A stretch of DNA of 64,000 nt from positions 17,163,690 through 17,227,689 of the forward strand of contig CM026423.1 of the NCBI GenBank assembly GCA_014871385.1. Direction: 5' to 3'. The notes under the pieces are model-generated. The model was not told the DNA's origin. It saw nothing but the letters and a program-made list of their open reading frames with translations, and searched no databases. Positions 1 to 11,340 of this stretch are shown piece by piece (position 1 is the stretch's first letter; each line of letters starts with the position of its first letter). The position numbers and the translations under genes were made by a program. The DNA is from Ceratodon purpureus (taxonomy: Eukaryota > Streptophyta > Bryopsida > Pseudoditrichales > Ditrichaceae).

Positions 1-785
1 CAAATCAATGTTGAATTTAATATGAGCTTAAATTTGGTAAATTTGGGAATTGTCACAAAATTGCACACCTATATGTTCATTTAGAATATAAAGAATTTTC
101 AACATTCAATGTTTCTGGATTGATGTCTAGACTAATTATGTTTTTCCAACATCTAATTTAAAACTTATAGATAGTAGAATATCTGATTTTGAAACCTTTG
201 TTCAGTCTAAACAACTATGGCATATTATTAATATTATTATGCTTTCTGCTTTTAGCTACTCAAGAAATTCATTAAAAACTTTAGAACTTTGATGCTTTTG
301 TGATATAATACGCCTAAAAGCATTAAAGATTTAGGAAAGGTGTCAAATTTTTTTGATCAATCATAGAAATTCACATGCTATCTTCTTTTGTAACCTCTTC
401 TACGACTATAATACAATGACCGTGCAATACACAAATTCAATCTCGTGTCCAACATGTACACTTTGAGGATCACTTTATAAGTCAAAGTTGACCTAAAGAA
501 GACAACTCAACGGAAATCAAGTGCCCCAAGATTTTAAAAAATCAATCCATATTCATTGATCCAAATCCACTCCATAATATGGAAAATACCCAAAGCCCTA
601 AATAATTGGTTTATGATTTTTCATGCTCATACCTCTAGACCAAAAGCAATGAATATGGAAATAAAATGGAAATAAAATGGAAATAAATAAAAACAAATTG
701 AAATAAATGGATTCTCTTTTGTCAATCTTCATGGTCAATAATGTGAAGTGGCCCTGAGCAAGAGTAGTACTAGAATTGGATGCTA
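1..785. other. AT-rich intergenic DNA, no gene seen
   Basis: No open frame with recognisable protein content, RNA gene or transposon end is visible before the inverted-repeat element that starts at 786. A short run of three GGAAATAAAAT-like repeats lies near 655-690. Confidence 0.5.
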
Positions 786-1522
786 GGGGGAGAGCACAAT
801 AAAGTGTACCACAAAGTGCAACATGTGATCACTAGGAAGTGAATATGAAGTGTGCTGTTTTTTATTGCTCAAAGCTAATTTTGAGCATTTTGGTGTAGTT
901 TTTGAGCATTTTAGTCACTTTTTAAGGTGTCACAAGGTATCTTACAGGCTTCTCCATAAGAAAAACATCTTCAATTGAAACTTAATTTGACCGCTAGTTC
1001 TAAATCATGAAAATGAACTTTTCCAAAGTCTTAATTTCTTCATTTGAGGCCCTCTATTGTCTTTAGAGGATGTTTTTTCCAATTTAAAAAACAATGTTCG
1101 GTGAAAAAAACCTCTCAAAAAGTTTCGTCGAAAACGGCTCCTCAAAAACGTCCCAACGAAACTTTTTGGCTGTACAAACTTCCAAAGGAATTGCTTAGGC
1201 TCATTTTTGAAACCGCAATTTACAATCGGAGGGTACAGCGCAGTCAAAAGTGATTTCTAACATTTGTGCATTCTTTTTTGTCCACTTCTTCAAATGACAG
1301 CATTCACTTTGGATCACTTGCCGTGACTCGTAAGGCTTCGTAAAAGGCACACATCGGTTCGAAAATTTTGTAGACTCAAGATGCCCGAGTCTATTTTCTA
1401 TACCCAAAGCCCCTTCCAACATCTCATCAAATTATATGTCACTTTTCTTAGTGTATACAACAATGGCTGAAATTGGCAATGAGCTAAGCACTTTTGTGGT
1501 ACACTTTATTGTGCTTCCCCCC
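786..1522. mobile_element. Non-autonomous DNA transposon (MITE-like), copy 1
   Basis: A 737 bp element with near-perfect terminal inverted repeats of about 30 bp. The left end reads GGGGGAGAGCACAATAAAGT and the right end, reverse-complemented, GGGGGGAAGCACAATAAAGT. It is flanked by a 4-bp target duplication, GCTA at 782-785 and 1523-1526. A second copy at 4496-5233 is nearly the same length and by eye close to 90% identical. No coding capacity was found. Inside is a hairpin-forming pair, CAAAAAGTTTCGT and ACGAAACTTTTTGG near 1116 and 1156, also present in copy 2. The superfamily is undecided: a 4-bp duplication does not fit Tc1/pogo (TA), Harbinger (3 bp) or hAT (8 bp). Confidence 0.85.
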
Positions 1523-1526
1523 GCTA

Positions 1527-2600
1527 AGGTTAGACTACCTATAAGCGCCCCATGACCCAAAATGGCGCTGTCCTAATCTCTTGATTTGTGAAAGGACAGA
1601 TGTACCTCATTTGTATATATCGTAAATAGGTGAAAACTTACTTAGCAGTTTGGAATTTTGTATAAACTTCAGAAATGCAAATTACATGTTGCAAATTTTT
1701 TTCAATCCTCGTGAAAACCTATTTCGAATGTGATCATATTTTTATTTCGAATTTACTACTGCTAAAAATAGGTCAGGTCGCTTATTTTGGTGATAATAGG
1801 ACACTCAACCTTAATTGTTTCTACAAAGGAGGAATATTGAATTCCAAAATTACGAAACGGGCACTTCCTCGATCAACCGAAGAAGGGTTTTTTTTTTTTT
1901 TTTTGGCGAAATTTTGCAAGACTGTAAAAAATTGGCCTCTCTAAAGTTGAATGCTCTAAAACCACCAACTTAAGGTGATTCCGAAGTTTGTAGAAGTCGT
2001 ATGCATTCTCTGAAATTTTTCATGGAAGGCAAAACAACAATGATGCCGAAGGCAGTTTTTTCCAAAATTAGATAGCAAAAAACCAATTAAATATGAATTT
2101 TGTAAGTGAAAAGTGTCCGAGACCTAAAACCACCCACCATGCTCTTATGTACGAATGAAGAACATCTGAATTCCAAAATCTAGGAATTAGGCCTGATCGG
2201 TATTGGGGAATCTACCGGTTGGTTTTGGGGCGGTGCGTGGTTTAAGGACATTCTACCTTAACTTAGTCCCTCCAAAAACTGGCAACTGCAACGAAGCCAG
2301 CATGGAGGACAGAGGTCCAAAAAAAAACCTCTGAACCGAAGCAAACCAAGCAAGAGATGTAACAAACACCATTTGGAGCTTCACCATCTGTCGATCGTAT
2401 TCTGTGTCCACACCTCTCACCTTCAAGGCTTCAACCTATGCTTCACAAAGTATTCGTCTCGTCCATGTACTCGTTATGTTGAATACACTTCGAACATCCG
2501 TATTGCGGTATGATTGTGGATGAATTTTGCAGCGATGGATACAGTGAAGCTGTTCGTAGAATTTCACCATGGAATCCAGGTCCTATTTTCTACATTATAT
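1527..2600. other. Intergenic DNA between MITE copy 1 and LEA unit A
   Basis: No gene recognised. There is a 17-T homopolymer near 1888 and short open frames without identifiable content. From about 2610 the sequence becomes alignable with the region upstream of LEA copy C (about 14010), which marks the start of the duplicated unit. Confidence 0.45.
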
Positions 2601-3181
2601 TGCATACTGAACACATTACATTTCATCTCAGAGAAAATTGAAACATTGAGTCCTGTCGTTCAGATCAAACAAGAGACTTCCAGCTCAGGCTAACCTTTTG
2701 ATTGAAATTGCCAAACTTCACTTGAATTCATAATTTGCAACTCACACCTTCACAGTCATTTCGCTACAAGCTTCATCCATGGACCATTATCAGATTTCCT
2801 GGAACACCATCGACCCTGCTCTAAGTCTCCAAATGTGAGCATTTCATCAACTAGTAAGCTTAATCTTACACTTGCTAGGCCCGTCTGCAGCCTTTTTTTG
2901 TAACTCTGTCAATCAAATGAAGAAGGGTGAAAATCACTGTAAACAGACTTTTAGAAGTATGACTTCAAAAACTTACTGTACAAATAATTTTCAAATTCTT
3001 CGTGTTCAGAGCTAGACCGAGCCTAATTCGGTTTTTGGGCCGGGACGGTTTTTGGGCGCATTACCTTACTCACACCATAGTGTGCTCTGCAACTTACACA
3101 TCTCTCTGCACAGAGATCTCAGGCAATCTCAAGCAGCAACATTCAAAATTATTCCCAGCTGCAGCGTGTGAGAATTTAGAA

Positions 3182-3483
3182 ACGTGGTAGCAGTTTCCTG
3201 GAGTGGAAGACAAATGGCTAACATGGTAAAGCAGCACTAATGAAGTCACAGCGCCGTCAATTAGCCCTGGACTGAACACTACATCACCTGGTTAATAGAC
3301 TGACGTTCTAATGCAGCATGACAAGTGGAACATGTTTAGCGAAACAACAAAACTAGTTTCTCTTATTGGTCCACCCCCTCAGAGTTTACCACTTGTCGAT
3401 GTTCTGTCATTGCATGATGCCATCACTGGATATGGATGAATGAGGAGCTTTGCACTACGGCTGTGGCACCCTCCGACTATAAG
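3182..3483 (+). promoter_or_regulatory. Putative promoter of LEA copy A
   Basis: Seen: an ACGTGG core (ABRE-like) at 3182-3187, a TGACGT bZIP core near 3300, TGCATG (reverse complement of the RY core CATGCA) at 3411-3416 and a TATA-like TATAAG at 3478-3483, 139 bp before the ATG. Known: Em genes of land plants are classic targets of ABA-responsive bZIPs and ABI3/VP1 B3 factors, which bind these motifs. Inferred: the same control here. The transcription start cannot be fixed from sequence. Confidence 0.45.
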
Positions 3484-3621
3484 AAGGCCATCACCCAGGT
3501 CTTCAATCACAACGCATCGAATTCCATATTTGCATCACTGCGCAATTCTCAGTTTCTAACTTGGTAGTATTCAGTCGGAGTTTTTCAGTCTCAGTTGTAT
3601 CATCCCATCTCAGCATCGACA

Positions 3622-4061
3622 ATGTCGGGCCAGGACACTCAGGAGTTGGACGCCCGCGCCGCCGCTGGCGAGACAGTCGTGCCGGGAGGAACTGGAGGCA
3701 AGAGTTTGGAGGCTCAGCAGCACCTCGCTGAGGGTAAGTCATGTTCTCCTTGTGTCTTATTTCATGTCTGTTCTGATCTTCGCAATGTGATCATGAGTTG
3801 AATGGTAATGTGTCTACTGTTGAGCTTGTCGATGGCGGGTGTAATAAATTATGTTTGAGTGTTTGTGGAACTTATTAGTTGACGATCACTTGCAATGCAG
3901 GGCGGAGCAAGGGAGGCCAGACCCGCGCTGAGCAGCTGGGGCACGAAGGGTATGTGGAGATGGGCAAGAAGGGAGGCTCTGCCACGAATGACATGTCTGG
4001 TGGAGAGGCCGCTGATGCTGCTGGACGTGAGATTGACGAGTCCAAGTTCACGAACCAGTAG
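3622..4061 (+). CDS. Group 1 LEA (Em-like) protein, copy A
   Basis: Two exons, 3622-3733 and 3901-4061, joined over a 167 bp GT-AG phase-1 intron (donor GTAAGT), give a 90-residue protein. Residues 16-36 carry the conserved [13 protein letters not shown] block and residues 38-63 the single group 1 motif, with core [20 protein letters not shown]. The protein is Gly/Glu/Lys-rich, has no signal or membrane segment, and ends [10 protein letters not shown] like seed-plant Em proteins (Arabidopsis Em6 is 92 residues). Known role: a highly hydrophilic, intrinsically disordered cytosolic or nuclear protein that protects cells during desiccation. The start is the first ATG after the TATA-like box and opens with the conserved N-terminus. 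The protein is identical to copies B and C despite silent changes. Confidence 0.95.
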
Positions 4062-4495
4062 AGTGGGAGAGTCGTTACGCATTTGAGGATATATATGCTA
4101 GTATGTTTTAGCATCCTTGGGTAAATAATCGGTGATGTAAATGGTGTCTCTGTTTTATGTACAGTGCGTAAATACATAAAGATTCTATTTGCGTCTCACT
4201 GGAGTCCTTGTATTTTTTACTGTTAGTCTGTTGCTTGCGTTGAAAGTCTACAAATATATAAATAAATAAATATATATATTGGCTATAATGTGCAAAGACA
4301 TGTTAAATCTCGGCTCCTGGCAGTTCTCACGCAAATCCTTAATTTTTTGAGCATGTTGAATTATGCGGTTACTGGGACCTCGTCTCTAATCCCTCTTCAA
4401 GTTGATATCTCTCCATGAAGAAGGGGAATTACTGGGTGTTTATTTCTCGATAAACTTGCAGCCCAACGCATATTTGATTAAAGGAATGTGGTATA

Positions 4496-5233
4496 GGGGG
4501 GAAGCACAATAAAGTGTACCAAAAAGTGCAAAATGTGACCACTAGGAAGTGAATATGAAGTGTGCTGTTTTTTATTACTCAAAGCTGATTTTGAGCATTT
4601 TGGTGTAGTTTTTGAGCATTTTAGTCACTTTTTTAGGTGTCACAAGGTATTTTAGAGGCATCTTTATAAAAAAAACATCTTCAATTGAAACTTAATTTGA
4701 CCGCTAGTTCTAAAACATGAAAATGAACTTTTCCAAAGTCTTAATTTCTTCATTTGGGGCCGTCTATTGTCTTTAGAGGATGTTTTTCCCAATTCAAAAA
4801 ACAATGTTCGGTGAAAAAAAAGTGACAAAAAGTTTCGTGGAAAAGAGGTCCCCGAAAACATCAGAACGAAACTTTTCGCCCGTACAAACTTCTGAACTAA
4901 CCACTCAGGCCCATTTCATAAATCGCAGCTAACAATCGGGGGGTACAGTGCAGTCAAAAGTGATTTCTGACATCCGGGCACTGTTTTCTGTCCACTTCTT
5001 CAAATCATACCATTTCACTTTGTCGCACTTTCTGTGGCTCGTAAGGCATTGTAGAAGCCACGCATCGGTTCCAAAATTTTGTAGACTCAAGATGAGCAAG
5101 TCTATTTTGTATACCCAAAGCCCCTTCCAACATCTCATCAAATTATATGTCACTTTTCTTAGTGTTTACAACAATGGCTGAAATTGGCAATGAGCTAGGC
5201 ACTTTTGTGGTACACTTTATTGTGCTTCCCTCC
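4496..5233. mobile_element. Non-autonomous DNA transposon (MITE-like), copy 2
   Basis: A 738 bp element with the same termini as copy 1 (left GGGGGGAAGCACAATAAAGT; right end, reverse-complemented, GGAGGGAAGCACAATAAAGT). It is flanked by TATA at 4492-4495 and 5234-5237, again a 4-bp duplication. It sits 435 bp after the stop of LEA copy A. The equivalent places downstream of copies B (about 12800) and C (about 15870) are empty, so the insertion either followed the duplication or was never copied. No ORF of substance. Confidence 0.87.
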
Positions 5234-5556
5234 TATACAGATATCGCTACTTAGAAGCTGAGTGTTATTTGCCAACTTTTCTGTTAGTATCCGACGACAT
5301 TGCTAGCGTATGGACGATGGTAATGATCGAAAGTCCTCTGGACTTTGGGATGGTGAAATGAACAGTCCTTGACCCGCTGGATGTCTGGCATATGAATGAA
5401 GTGGAAAACTTTAATAAATGCAGGTCAATGACATGAAGAGTATTTCTGTAAAACTTTTTCTAAGTTCCTTATTTAACTGAAGATACAGTTTTGCATATGC
5501 AATTGATGGCAGTGCTGTCATGTTTTTCAACAGCCTAAAATAAAATGATAAAACCG

Positions 5557-5650
5557 TCGCTTAAACAAATCACCAACAAGTGAGATGGTCTTCGAAGATC
5601 TTATCGCTTAAACAAAACACCAACAAGTGAGATGGTCTTCGAAGATCTTA
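5557..5650. repeat. 47-bp tandem duplication
   Basis: Two adjacent 47 bp units (5557-5603, 5604-5650) differ at a single position. They lie in the 3' flank of the F-box gene, about 170 bp past its stop codon, possibly in its 3' untranslated region. The unit contains the palindromic-looking TTCGAAGATC. No function is evident. Confidence 0.9.
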
Positions 5651-5819
5651 TCGGCTGTACTGCCATACGATACCATGCACATCAGAATACAAGGATAAAA
5701 CCCATGTGATCCAATGCAGCAACTCCAACGTTGAAGATCAATAGTAGCTACACAGGAACCTTCCGAAAGCTTGAAATGCTATATACAATCACTGGCACTC
5801 TTTACTTACATTGAGTTGC

Positions 5820-7403
5820 TCATGGAATGGCATCCCATCGAAGCTCACACACATGAACGCCTGCAGTCGACGGAGGAAGCTCATACCATTGACCACCAGA
5901 AATGTCATAAACATTGACGAGTTTGCGAACACTCCCATCATCAGAACGGGTGTCGCAAGTCAAAATAATAAACTCTGAGCAAGTGAAGATCGCCAAGTCC
6001 TCCCGACACACATTTCTTCGATAATTTTCAAAATCCATTGAGGCGACCTCGTAGTCGTTCACCTTCCTTAGATCTGACGTGCTGCTCTCCCAGGTGTACT
6101 CCGAGATTACTAACCTTTCAGTCCAGTTATGCCGTGGACTGTGAAGCACAAACAGACGATCCTTCATAATCGAGTACCGTGACACCATAAGATCTTGAAG
6201 AGAAGGGCAACCCTTAAGATGAATCATCCTTTTCCTTGCGCAATCAAAAACTAGAGGTTCATTTTTGTCACCCGAGAGCGTGTTACGAATTCCATAAACT
6301 AAGCCAGAGTTCATTATGCTCCATGACCCAGTTTTGGAGTCGTACATAAATGCTCCGAAAGATATCACACTCCCAACTACGACATAATCCTGACTATAAA
6401 CCAAAAGTACTCTGTAACAATCGCCATCCCCTTCAGTCACCAGCTCTACGAAAATGGGGACTAACATAGAACCGGGAGGGATACGTTTCTTTGAAAGAAG
6501 CTCAGAACCAGGGATACGTCCAATTGAAAGAAGCTCTTTCCGACAGTTTCTTAGAGGATTACAGACAAGGACGGAATCTATATTTAGTAAAAAGTTTGAT
6601 CTCTTCGATACCGTCACGAAACAAACCAAGCCCCCATCGCACGCAAACAACGAGTCTCTCTCTGGAATGATCCCCTCGAAACAGATCGCCTTGGGACTAT
6701 CCACCTCAATACCATGCCACTCTTTGGAAGTGACGTCAAAAAATCTGGTACGAAACTTGTCCAAATCGCCATCCCACCCCAAGAGACCGAACAATATGGG
6801 ATTCGCCTCCGCAAAGGCCCCTTTGAAGCTGGACGAATCTGACATGGCGGACCAGGCCTCCGAGCACTTCCGAAGCCCATTGATTCGAGGTATGGGCAGC
6901 CGTGAAAAGATCTGGACAACCAAATCCTCCGTTAACTTGCTCCATGTTCCGGGATTGACTATCTGTGGATGATAAGTACAGAAGTGCGCACATATTTCTG
7001 AATCATTCCATGCAGCTGTCTTTGTTACCAGACTTGTTTCTTTGCTGAAAGTTCGACATACACTGCTTGGTTCTGTTTGAGTTAAGAGTCTGGTCCGCTT
7101 CGACCTAGCATTGTCTTCCTCACGGTCCACTGTTGAATTCATTTCTTCGATACCCACTTGCATTCTCTGATTACCTGGAATTCCCTCCAGACCCGTTTTC
7201 ACAATATTCAACATGTCGCGCACACTCTCCGCAACCAAGAGAAGGCCATGCCTCTCGTCGATATGCTCAGAGCTACTATGTGCATCAGTTTTCAGCTCTG
7301 TCACGATCCTCTCTATCTCGTTTAACTCCGCCGAGCAGCCTTTCAGTTTCTGAATCACCTGATTAACCCTACATAATGCGTCGATATAGCCTTCCTTTGC
7401 CAT
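5820..7403 (-). CDS. F-box protein with kelch-like C-terminal region
   Basis: A single uninterrupted frame of 527 codons, ATG at 7401-7403 and TGA at 5820-5822. Residues about 8-40 look helical and charged. Residues about 153-195 form an F-box (WSKLTEDLVVQIFSRLP followed by RCSEAW-like positions; here LRKCSEAW). Residues about 203-510 resemble the propeller region of plant F-box/kelch proteins, with repeated patterns such as FFDVTSKEWHGIEV, FMYDSKTGSWSIMNSGLVY and VYDISGGQWYELPP. Known family role: substrate-recognition subunit of SCF ubiquitin ligases, the F-box binding SKP1. The substrate is unknown. The start is supported by absence of an upstream in-frame Met near a conserved region. It lies between LEA units A and B, without a link in function being visible. 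Confidence 0.85.
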   Translation of the reverse strand: MAKEGYIDALCRVNQVIQKLKGCSAELNEIERIVTELKTDAHSSSEHIDERHGLLLVAESVRDMLNIVKTGLEGIPGNQRMQVGIEEMNSTVDREEDNARSKRTRLLTQTEPSSVCRTFSKETSLVTKTAAWNDSEICAHFCTYHPQIVNPGTWSKLTEDLVVQIFSRLPIPRINGLRKCSEAWSAMSDSSSFKGAFAEANPILFGLLGWDGDLDKFRTRFFDVTSKEWHGIEVDSPKAICFEGIIPERDSLFACDGGLVCFVTVSKRSNFLLNIDSVLVCNPLRNCRKELLSIGRIPGSELLSKKRIPPGSMLVPIFVELVTEGDGDCYRVLLVYSQDYVVVGSVISFGAFMYDSKTGSWSIMNSGLVYGIRNTLSGDKNEPLVFDCARKRMIHLKGCPSLQDLMVSRYSIMKDRLFVLHSPRHNWTERLVISEYTWESSTSDLRKVNDYEVASMDFENYRRNVCREDLAIFTCSEFIILTCDTRSDDGSVRKLVNVYDISGGQWYELPPSTAGVHVCELRWDAIP

Positions 7404-10073
7404 TGCTGCGATTGCCGTTGCTGCGATTGCCGTGGAAGAGCACTACTATGTGGCCGGCGCTTGATTCACTACTTTGACAGCAGTTTGAGATCTTGGCAGG
7501 AAAAAAATCCTAAACCCTATGGAAACCATTCACCGGAAGGCGCCAAATTCAGCCAAGTAAAAGAAACGCAGAGAACACCAACCACCCACTTCCCGCAAAA
7601 ATCACACTGTGCCTTCTTGACACCCAACTCCAAAGCTCCAGCTCGCAAGGCTCCTTCACAACTCCAAAACTGGCAGCGCCCTTCAACGCGTCACAAAGAC
7701 ACAAAAAACGCTTTCTCCTCGCAATAACCAGCCTCTGACCCTTAAAGCTGAGCTGCAATCGTCCCTAAATGCCTCGTTGCCCAAACCTGCCACTCCATCC
7801 ACATAGCACAAATCCAGACCTTCACTTAACAATCTCTTCCCAGCAATCCAAAACGGACATCATAGTCATAGTGAGCAACATGGGCACCCCTCGAAATCCC
7901 CAATTCAACTCATCACCACACAGAAACCGACATGCTTCACCATCGAATTCAATTACATCTTCGCCACAAAACCTTCCTACTCCTCCATCCACAAGAGCAT
8001 CCCACCACCACATGCATGCTCTATAATATCCAACCAAACCAAACCCAATTTAACCCTTGACTCAACCCAAATTCTAAACCCTCACAAAAGTATGTTTTAA
8101 CCACTCACCGAAACCTTACAAAAGTATGTCTCCTTCTCCTCTCTCTCTCTCCCTGCACCATGCAAAGGATAGAGCCTGCCCACACCGCAGAATGATCCGG
8201 TTACTCTAAACTAGGACCCTGCAGTCACTGATCCTCGCATCCTGCAAGGCTGGTTAAATATATGTGCATCACCTGGTGACTTTCACTCTAACATCAGAAA
8301 CACTGCAACATCGACTGTAATCACCAAGGTGACTTTCACTCTAACATCAGAAACACTGCAACTACAGTATGCAACAATGGCCAAATTAATATTCCTTCAA
8401 TTAAGCAACCACCAAGTTCGCTCGCACCAAATACATACTGAGTTTTTCCAATTAAGTCGGTCAGCTCCTTTCCTGTGCTGGTTCCTCCGAAAACATTTGC
8501 CACGTACCGGACTGATCTTCAGCACTCTTTGCTCGTACTTGGGATCACAGCCGTGTACCGTGTGATGGTGTCACAATGAGGCTCCATCTACCGTAAAGCA
8601 ATGTCGCCCTGATCACTAGTCGAGAGCTACAGCCACCGGCCTTCCAGATGAGTCCGACTCATCGACTCCACCTAGCTATCTGATCAAGGAGCCTCCAAGT
8701 TGTAGAGCTCTTGAAATGTGATCACAGTGGTGCCGGAACTTAATTGCCTCCTGGACCACAATATTGCGCAATATTGCCTAAATATTCCAAGTCCTGCGTT
8801 TCCAAGTCCTGCGTTTCCCACAATGAACGGTCCACTGGCGCAGCTCAATGAGACTTTTCTGAGAAATCAGGTGCAGGAACTAGCTAGCTATACACCTGCA
8901 TCTGGGAAGGTTTCAATTAAGTGAACTGTACATGTTATACGATACTTATACACACGGTCTATGGATTTACACAATTGGACGCTGTGGTCGGAGGAGGTCT
9001 GTATTGCGCTTCGTCAATATGATGCTGATCTTCGCTAGGGTTAGTTCTTTGGATTGCAGTAGAGGTGGAGGTTAGGAATTCAAGGTGGAATTTATGGGTG
9101 AATGAGACTAAGAACGAGTTCGGTAATACACCAACAAACCTGCAAAAACAGTACAACAATGGTTTCATAAATTACAAGAAATTATTTTGGAGTCTTAGCT
9201 GTTTCAGGAATCTCCATGGCGATGAAGAAACTTGGAACTGGTTCAGGAATTGTGCTTCTCTAGCTCGACACATGTGCACACATCATCAGCTTGTTGATTT
9301 GCAAAGAAAAGGAAAATAGCTCCAGTTCGGGAGGAGCATACAAGCAGACAGCTCCTTTATGGGAAGTGAAGATGTTCAGCCCATCCTTGAGCATATGCAT
9401 TTAAAAGAGGGTCAGAGATCTTTGCACAAGCTCCGTAGGGTACATCTAATTGAACAAACTAAATGTCTCATGAAGCAACATAGAACATGCTACCTATTGA
9501 ACACAATTCACGGTCAGAACCGAAGATCACCAACGTTCAAGCATTCAATTCCTCCCAAGTAAAACCAGTCTTGCTTTTCAATCGATTCACATGTTTCCAA
9601 GTCAGCTTCCTGAGCAAGCCTGGAAGAGTAATCCTAAGAAAAATCCCCGTACAAAAACACCTGATCCTATCTTGCAGCTACATTATCTACTTGGAAACTA
9701 TGTTGGATATATCTCGTTATGGTTCGTGGTCGACAGTGCGTTTCAAGCTGCATGACATTGCAGAATATGCTGAATGCCCTACGAACAACAAAAGGATAAC
9801 AGCCCAAGAGTTTTCACCGCAGAGTATATGCCTAGCCAAGAGAAGCTCATGGAGAGCTGTGCAGCCTTCGTATAAAGCTCTAGAAGCGGGACATAGAGCT
9901 CAGACCACCAGGAACAATACGACGACTCCTACATCCAAAGGTGGAACCTGCGATGCTGAAGTAACAAATCCAGACTCCAAAAGTATTCGCAATGTAACCC
10001 GATGAAACACATTTCCCCACCAGGAACAGGGAGAACAAAGACTCGGTACTTGGGACTCGTTGCGCCCAAGTGT
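7404..10073. other. Intergenic region, no confident gene
   Basis: The first 100-300 bases probably hold the F-box gene's promoter and leader (minus strand). Open frames of 67-172 codons at 8718-8924, 9065-9319, 9359-9562 and 9487-10005 have no recognisable motifs, and none shows a convincing exon chain. A small 16-bp duplication near 8788 (CCAAGTCCTGCGTTT twice) and a 35-bp repeat at 8275/8328 are the only structure noticed. Confidence 0.4.
8275..8362. repeat. 35-bp direct repeat
   Basis: The same 35 bases, beginning GGTGACTTTCACTC, occur at 8275-8309 and 8328-8362 with 18 bp between them. No transposon ends are associated. Confidence 0.85.
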
Positions 10074-10077
10074 TTAA

Positions 10078-10407
10078 CCCTTAAACGTCATTTTAGGGCC
10101 TGGGGGGCAGCCCGCAGAGAATCTTTAGCACTGTAGCACTGCGGTCTGCGGTACTGTAGCACTGTAGCACCTGCGGCACTCCTGAACTTTAGCTGCCCCA
10201 ACCTCAAAACTTGTTCAACTTGATAACTTTGATTGCTTACCAACGATTCCACAATCTCTCAAATGAAGCGAAAATTTGGAATTTAGATCGCTTTTTCAGT
10301 AGCTTTCAAACGCAACAAGTCTCGTTTGATTTGGTTGAGAAATGAATCTTCTGTCTCCAATGATTCCTTTAAACCCAGCCCGAGGGGCTGGGTCTGACGT
10401 TTCAGGG
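10078..10407. mobile_element. TTAA-flanked MITE (piggyBac-like, second family)
   Basis: A 330 bp element flanked by TTAA at 10074-10077 and 10408-10411. The left end reads CCCTTAAACGTCA and the right end, reverse-complemented, CCCTGAAACGTCA, so 12 of 13 bases match. TTAA duplications and CCC tips are typical of piggyBac-type transposition. The interior has a GTAGCACTG-rich tract (about 10130-10170) and no coding capacity. Its right TTAA is also the left TTAA of the next element. Confidence 0.75.
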
Positions 10408-10411
10408 TTAA

Positions 10412-11340
10412 CCCCTAAAGGTTCTGGAAATCCAAAATGGCTCTTAGCTGTTTCGGGCAGCCTAGATGAAGGGGTTAAAAGTAATATTTTTGCTTAAGAA
10501 TTTTACTGGATGCTCCTTACACTGCAAAGTGTATGTGGTAAAATTTTCAAAGCCAAATTTCACTTTTAGAACCTTCATCTAGAAATTTTAGGTTTCAAGT
10601 CCAAAACGGGCAGTTTAAAATTAGGTTTTTTTAGAATTGTTTTTTTAGAAATGTGTTCATAACCAATTCACTACTCAAAATCCAAAGTGACCTAAGTCAA
10701 AAAGCTTACCAATTCTACAAGGGCAGCCTCCAAAAATCACAGAAACAACCTTCACAGTTTTTGGTAATTTTACAATTTTTTCTTTCAAAATTTGTCAAAA
10801 TTTGAGATTTAGGAATTTTTCAAAATTTTTTTTTTCCGAAAATTCAAAAACTCATGGAAGTAACTTTTGACCGTTTACTTTTCTTAAAAACCAAAAGCAT
10901 TTCACGTCATTTAAGTTTTACCAGATTGTGGTTTTTGTACCTTCTTCTCAAAAATAATTTGCATGAAGGCCAAAAAAGTGTAATAAGACTCTAAACTTTT
11001 TCATGGAGGTGCCCAACTTAGTTACCTATGTGGAAAAAAATATGAGCAAAATGTTTGAGGTAACAATAATCAAGTCTCCCTTTGCACCATTTAGAGTATG
11101 TCTTTTGCGCAAAGCCAAAAAAAAAAAACAGTAAGCTTTGAACGTTATAATCTCACAAATGGTAAAGATCCAACCGTTGAAATTTGACAAGGTATTAGTG
11201 CAGGTAGGAAGGTTTAAGATCTTACGGTTGGATGTATCAAAAAGATAAAAAGTTAAGAATCATACTTCAACTTCTACAAGGTTGTCAAAAATCACAGTTT
11301 CTGGTTTTGGAGGCCCAAAAACGGCTTGAACCTTTAGGGG
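10412..11340. mobile_element. Non-autonomous piggyBac-type element 1
   Basis: A 929 bp element with perfect 13-bp inverted ends (CCCCTAAAGGTTC) and TTAA at 10408-10411 and 11341-11344. Near its right end are AACGTTATAATCTCAC (about 11143) and AAGATCTTACGGTT (11216-11229), also found near the right ends of the full piggyBac element at 47649-53135 and of the element at 31603-32431. No transposase sequence is present, so it would need one supplied in trans. Its right end lies about 250 bp upstream of LEA unit B. Confidence 0.85.

Larger units (their letters stand above)
2610..4490 (+). repeat. LEA segmental duplication, unit A
   Basis: This block aligns with 14010-15900 (unit C), and its proximal part with 11593-12830 (unit B). 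Landmarks in the same order are a stretch ending in TTGAAACATTGAGTCCTG, a promoter block with CTCCGACTATAAGAAGGCC, the two LEA exons, a conserved 3' region and a further downstream part. The downstream part is interrupted by MITE copy 2 at 4496, after which homology resumes near 5240 (TTAGTATCCGACGACA, also near 12850). The unit therefore predates the MITE insertion. Confidence 0.8.

Noticed and set aside
786..1522. MITE as a derivative of the pogo or piggyBac element in this window
   Set aside because: Its tips (GGGGGGAAGCAC...) and 4-bp duplications (GCTA, TATA) match neither TA with GAACGTCC ends nor TTAA with CCCCTAAA ends.
8046..8070. TTAACCC at about 8048 as another piggyBac tip or telomere piece
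   Set aside because: No partner end with TTAA and no repeat of the telomere unit nearby; composition is simply C/A-rich.
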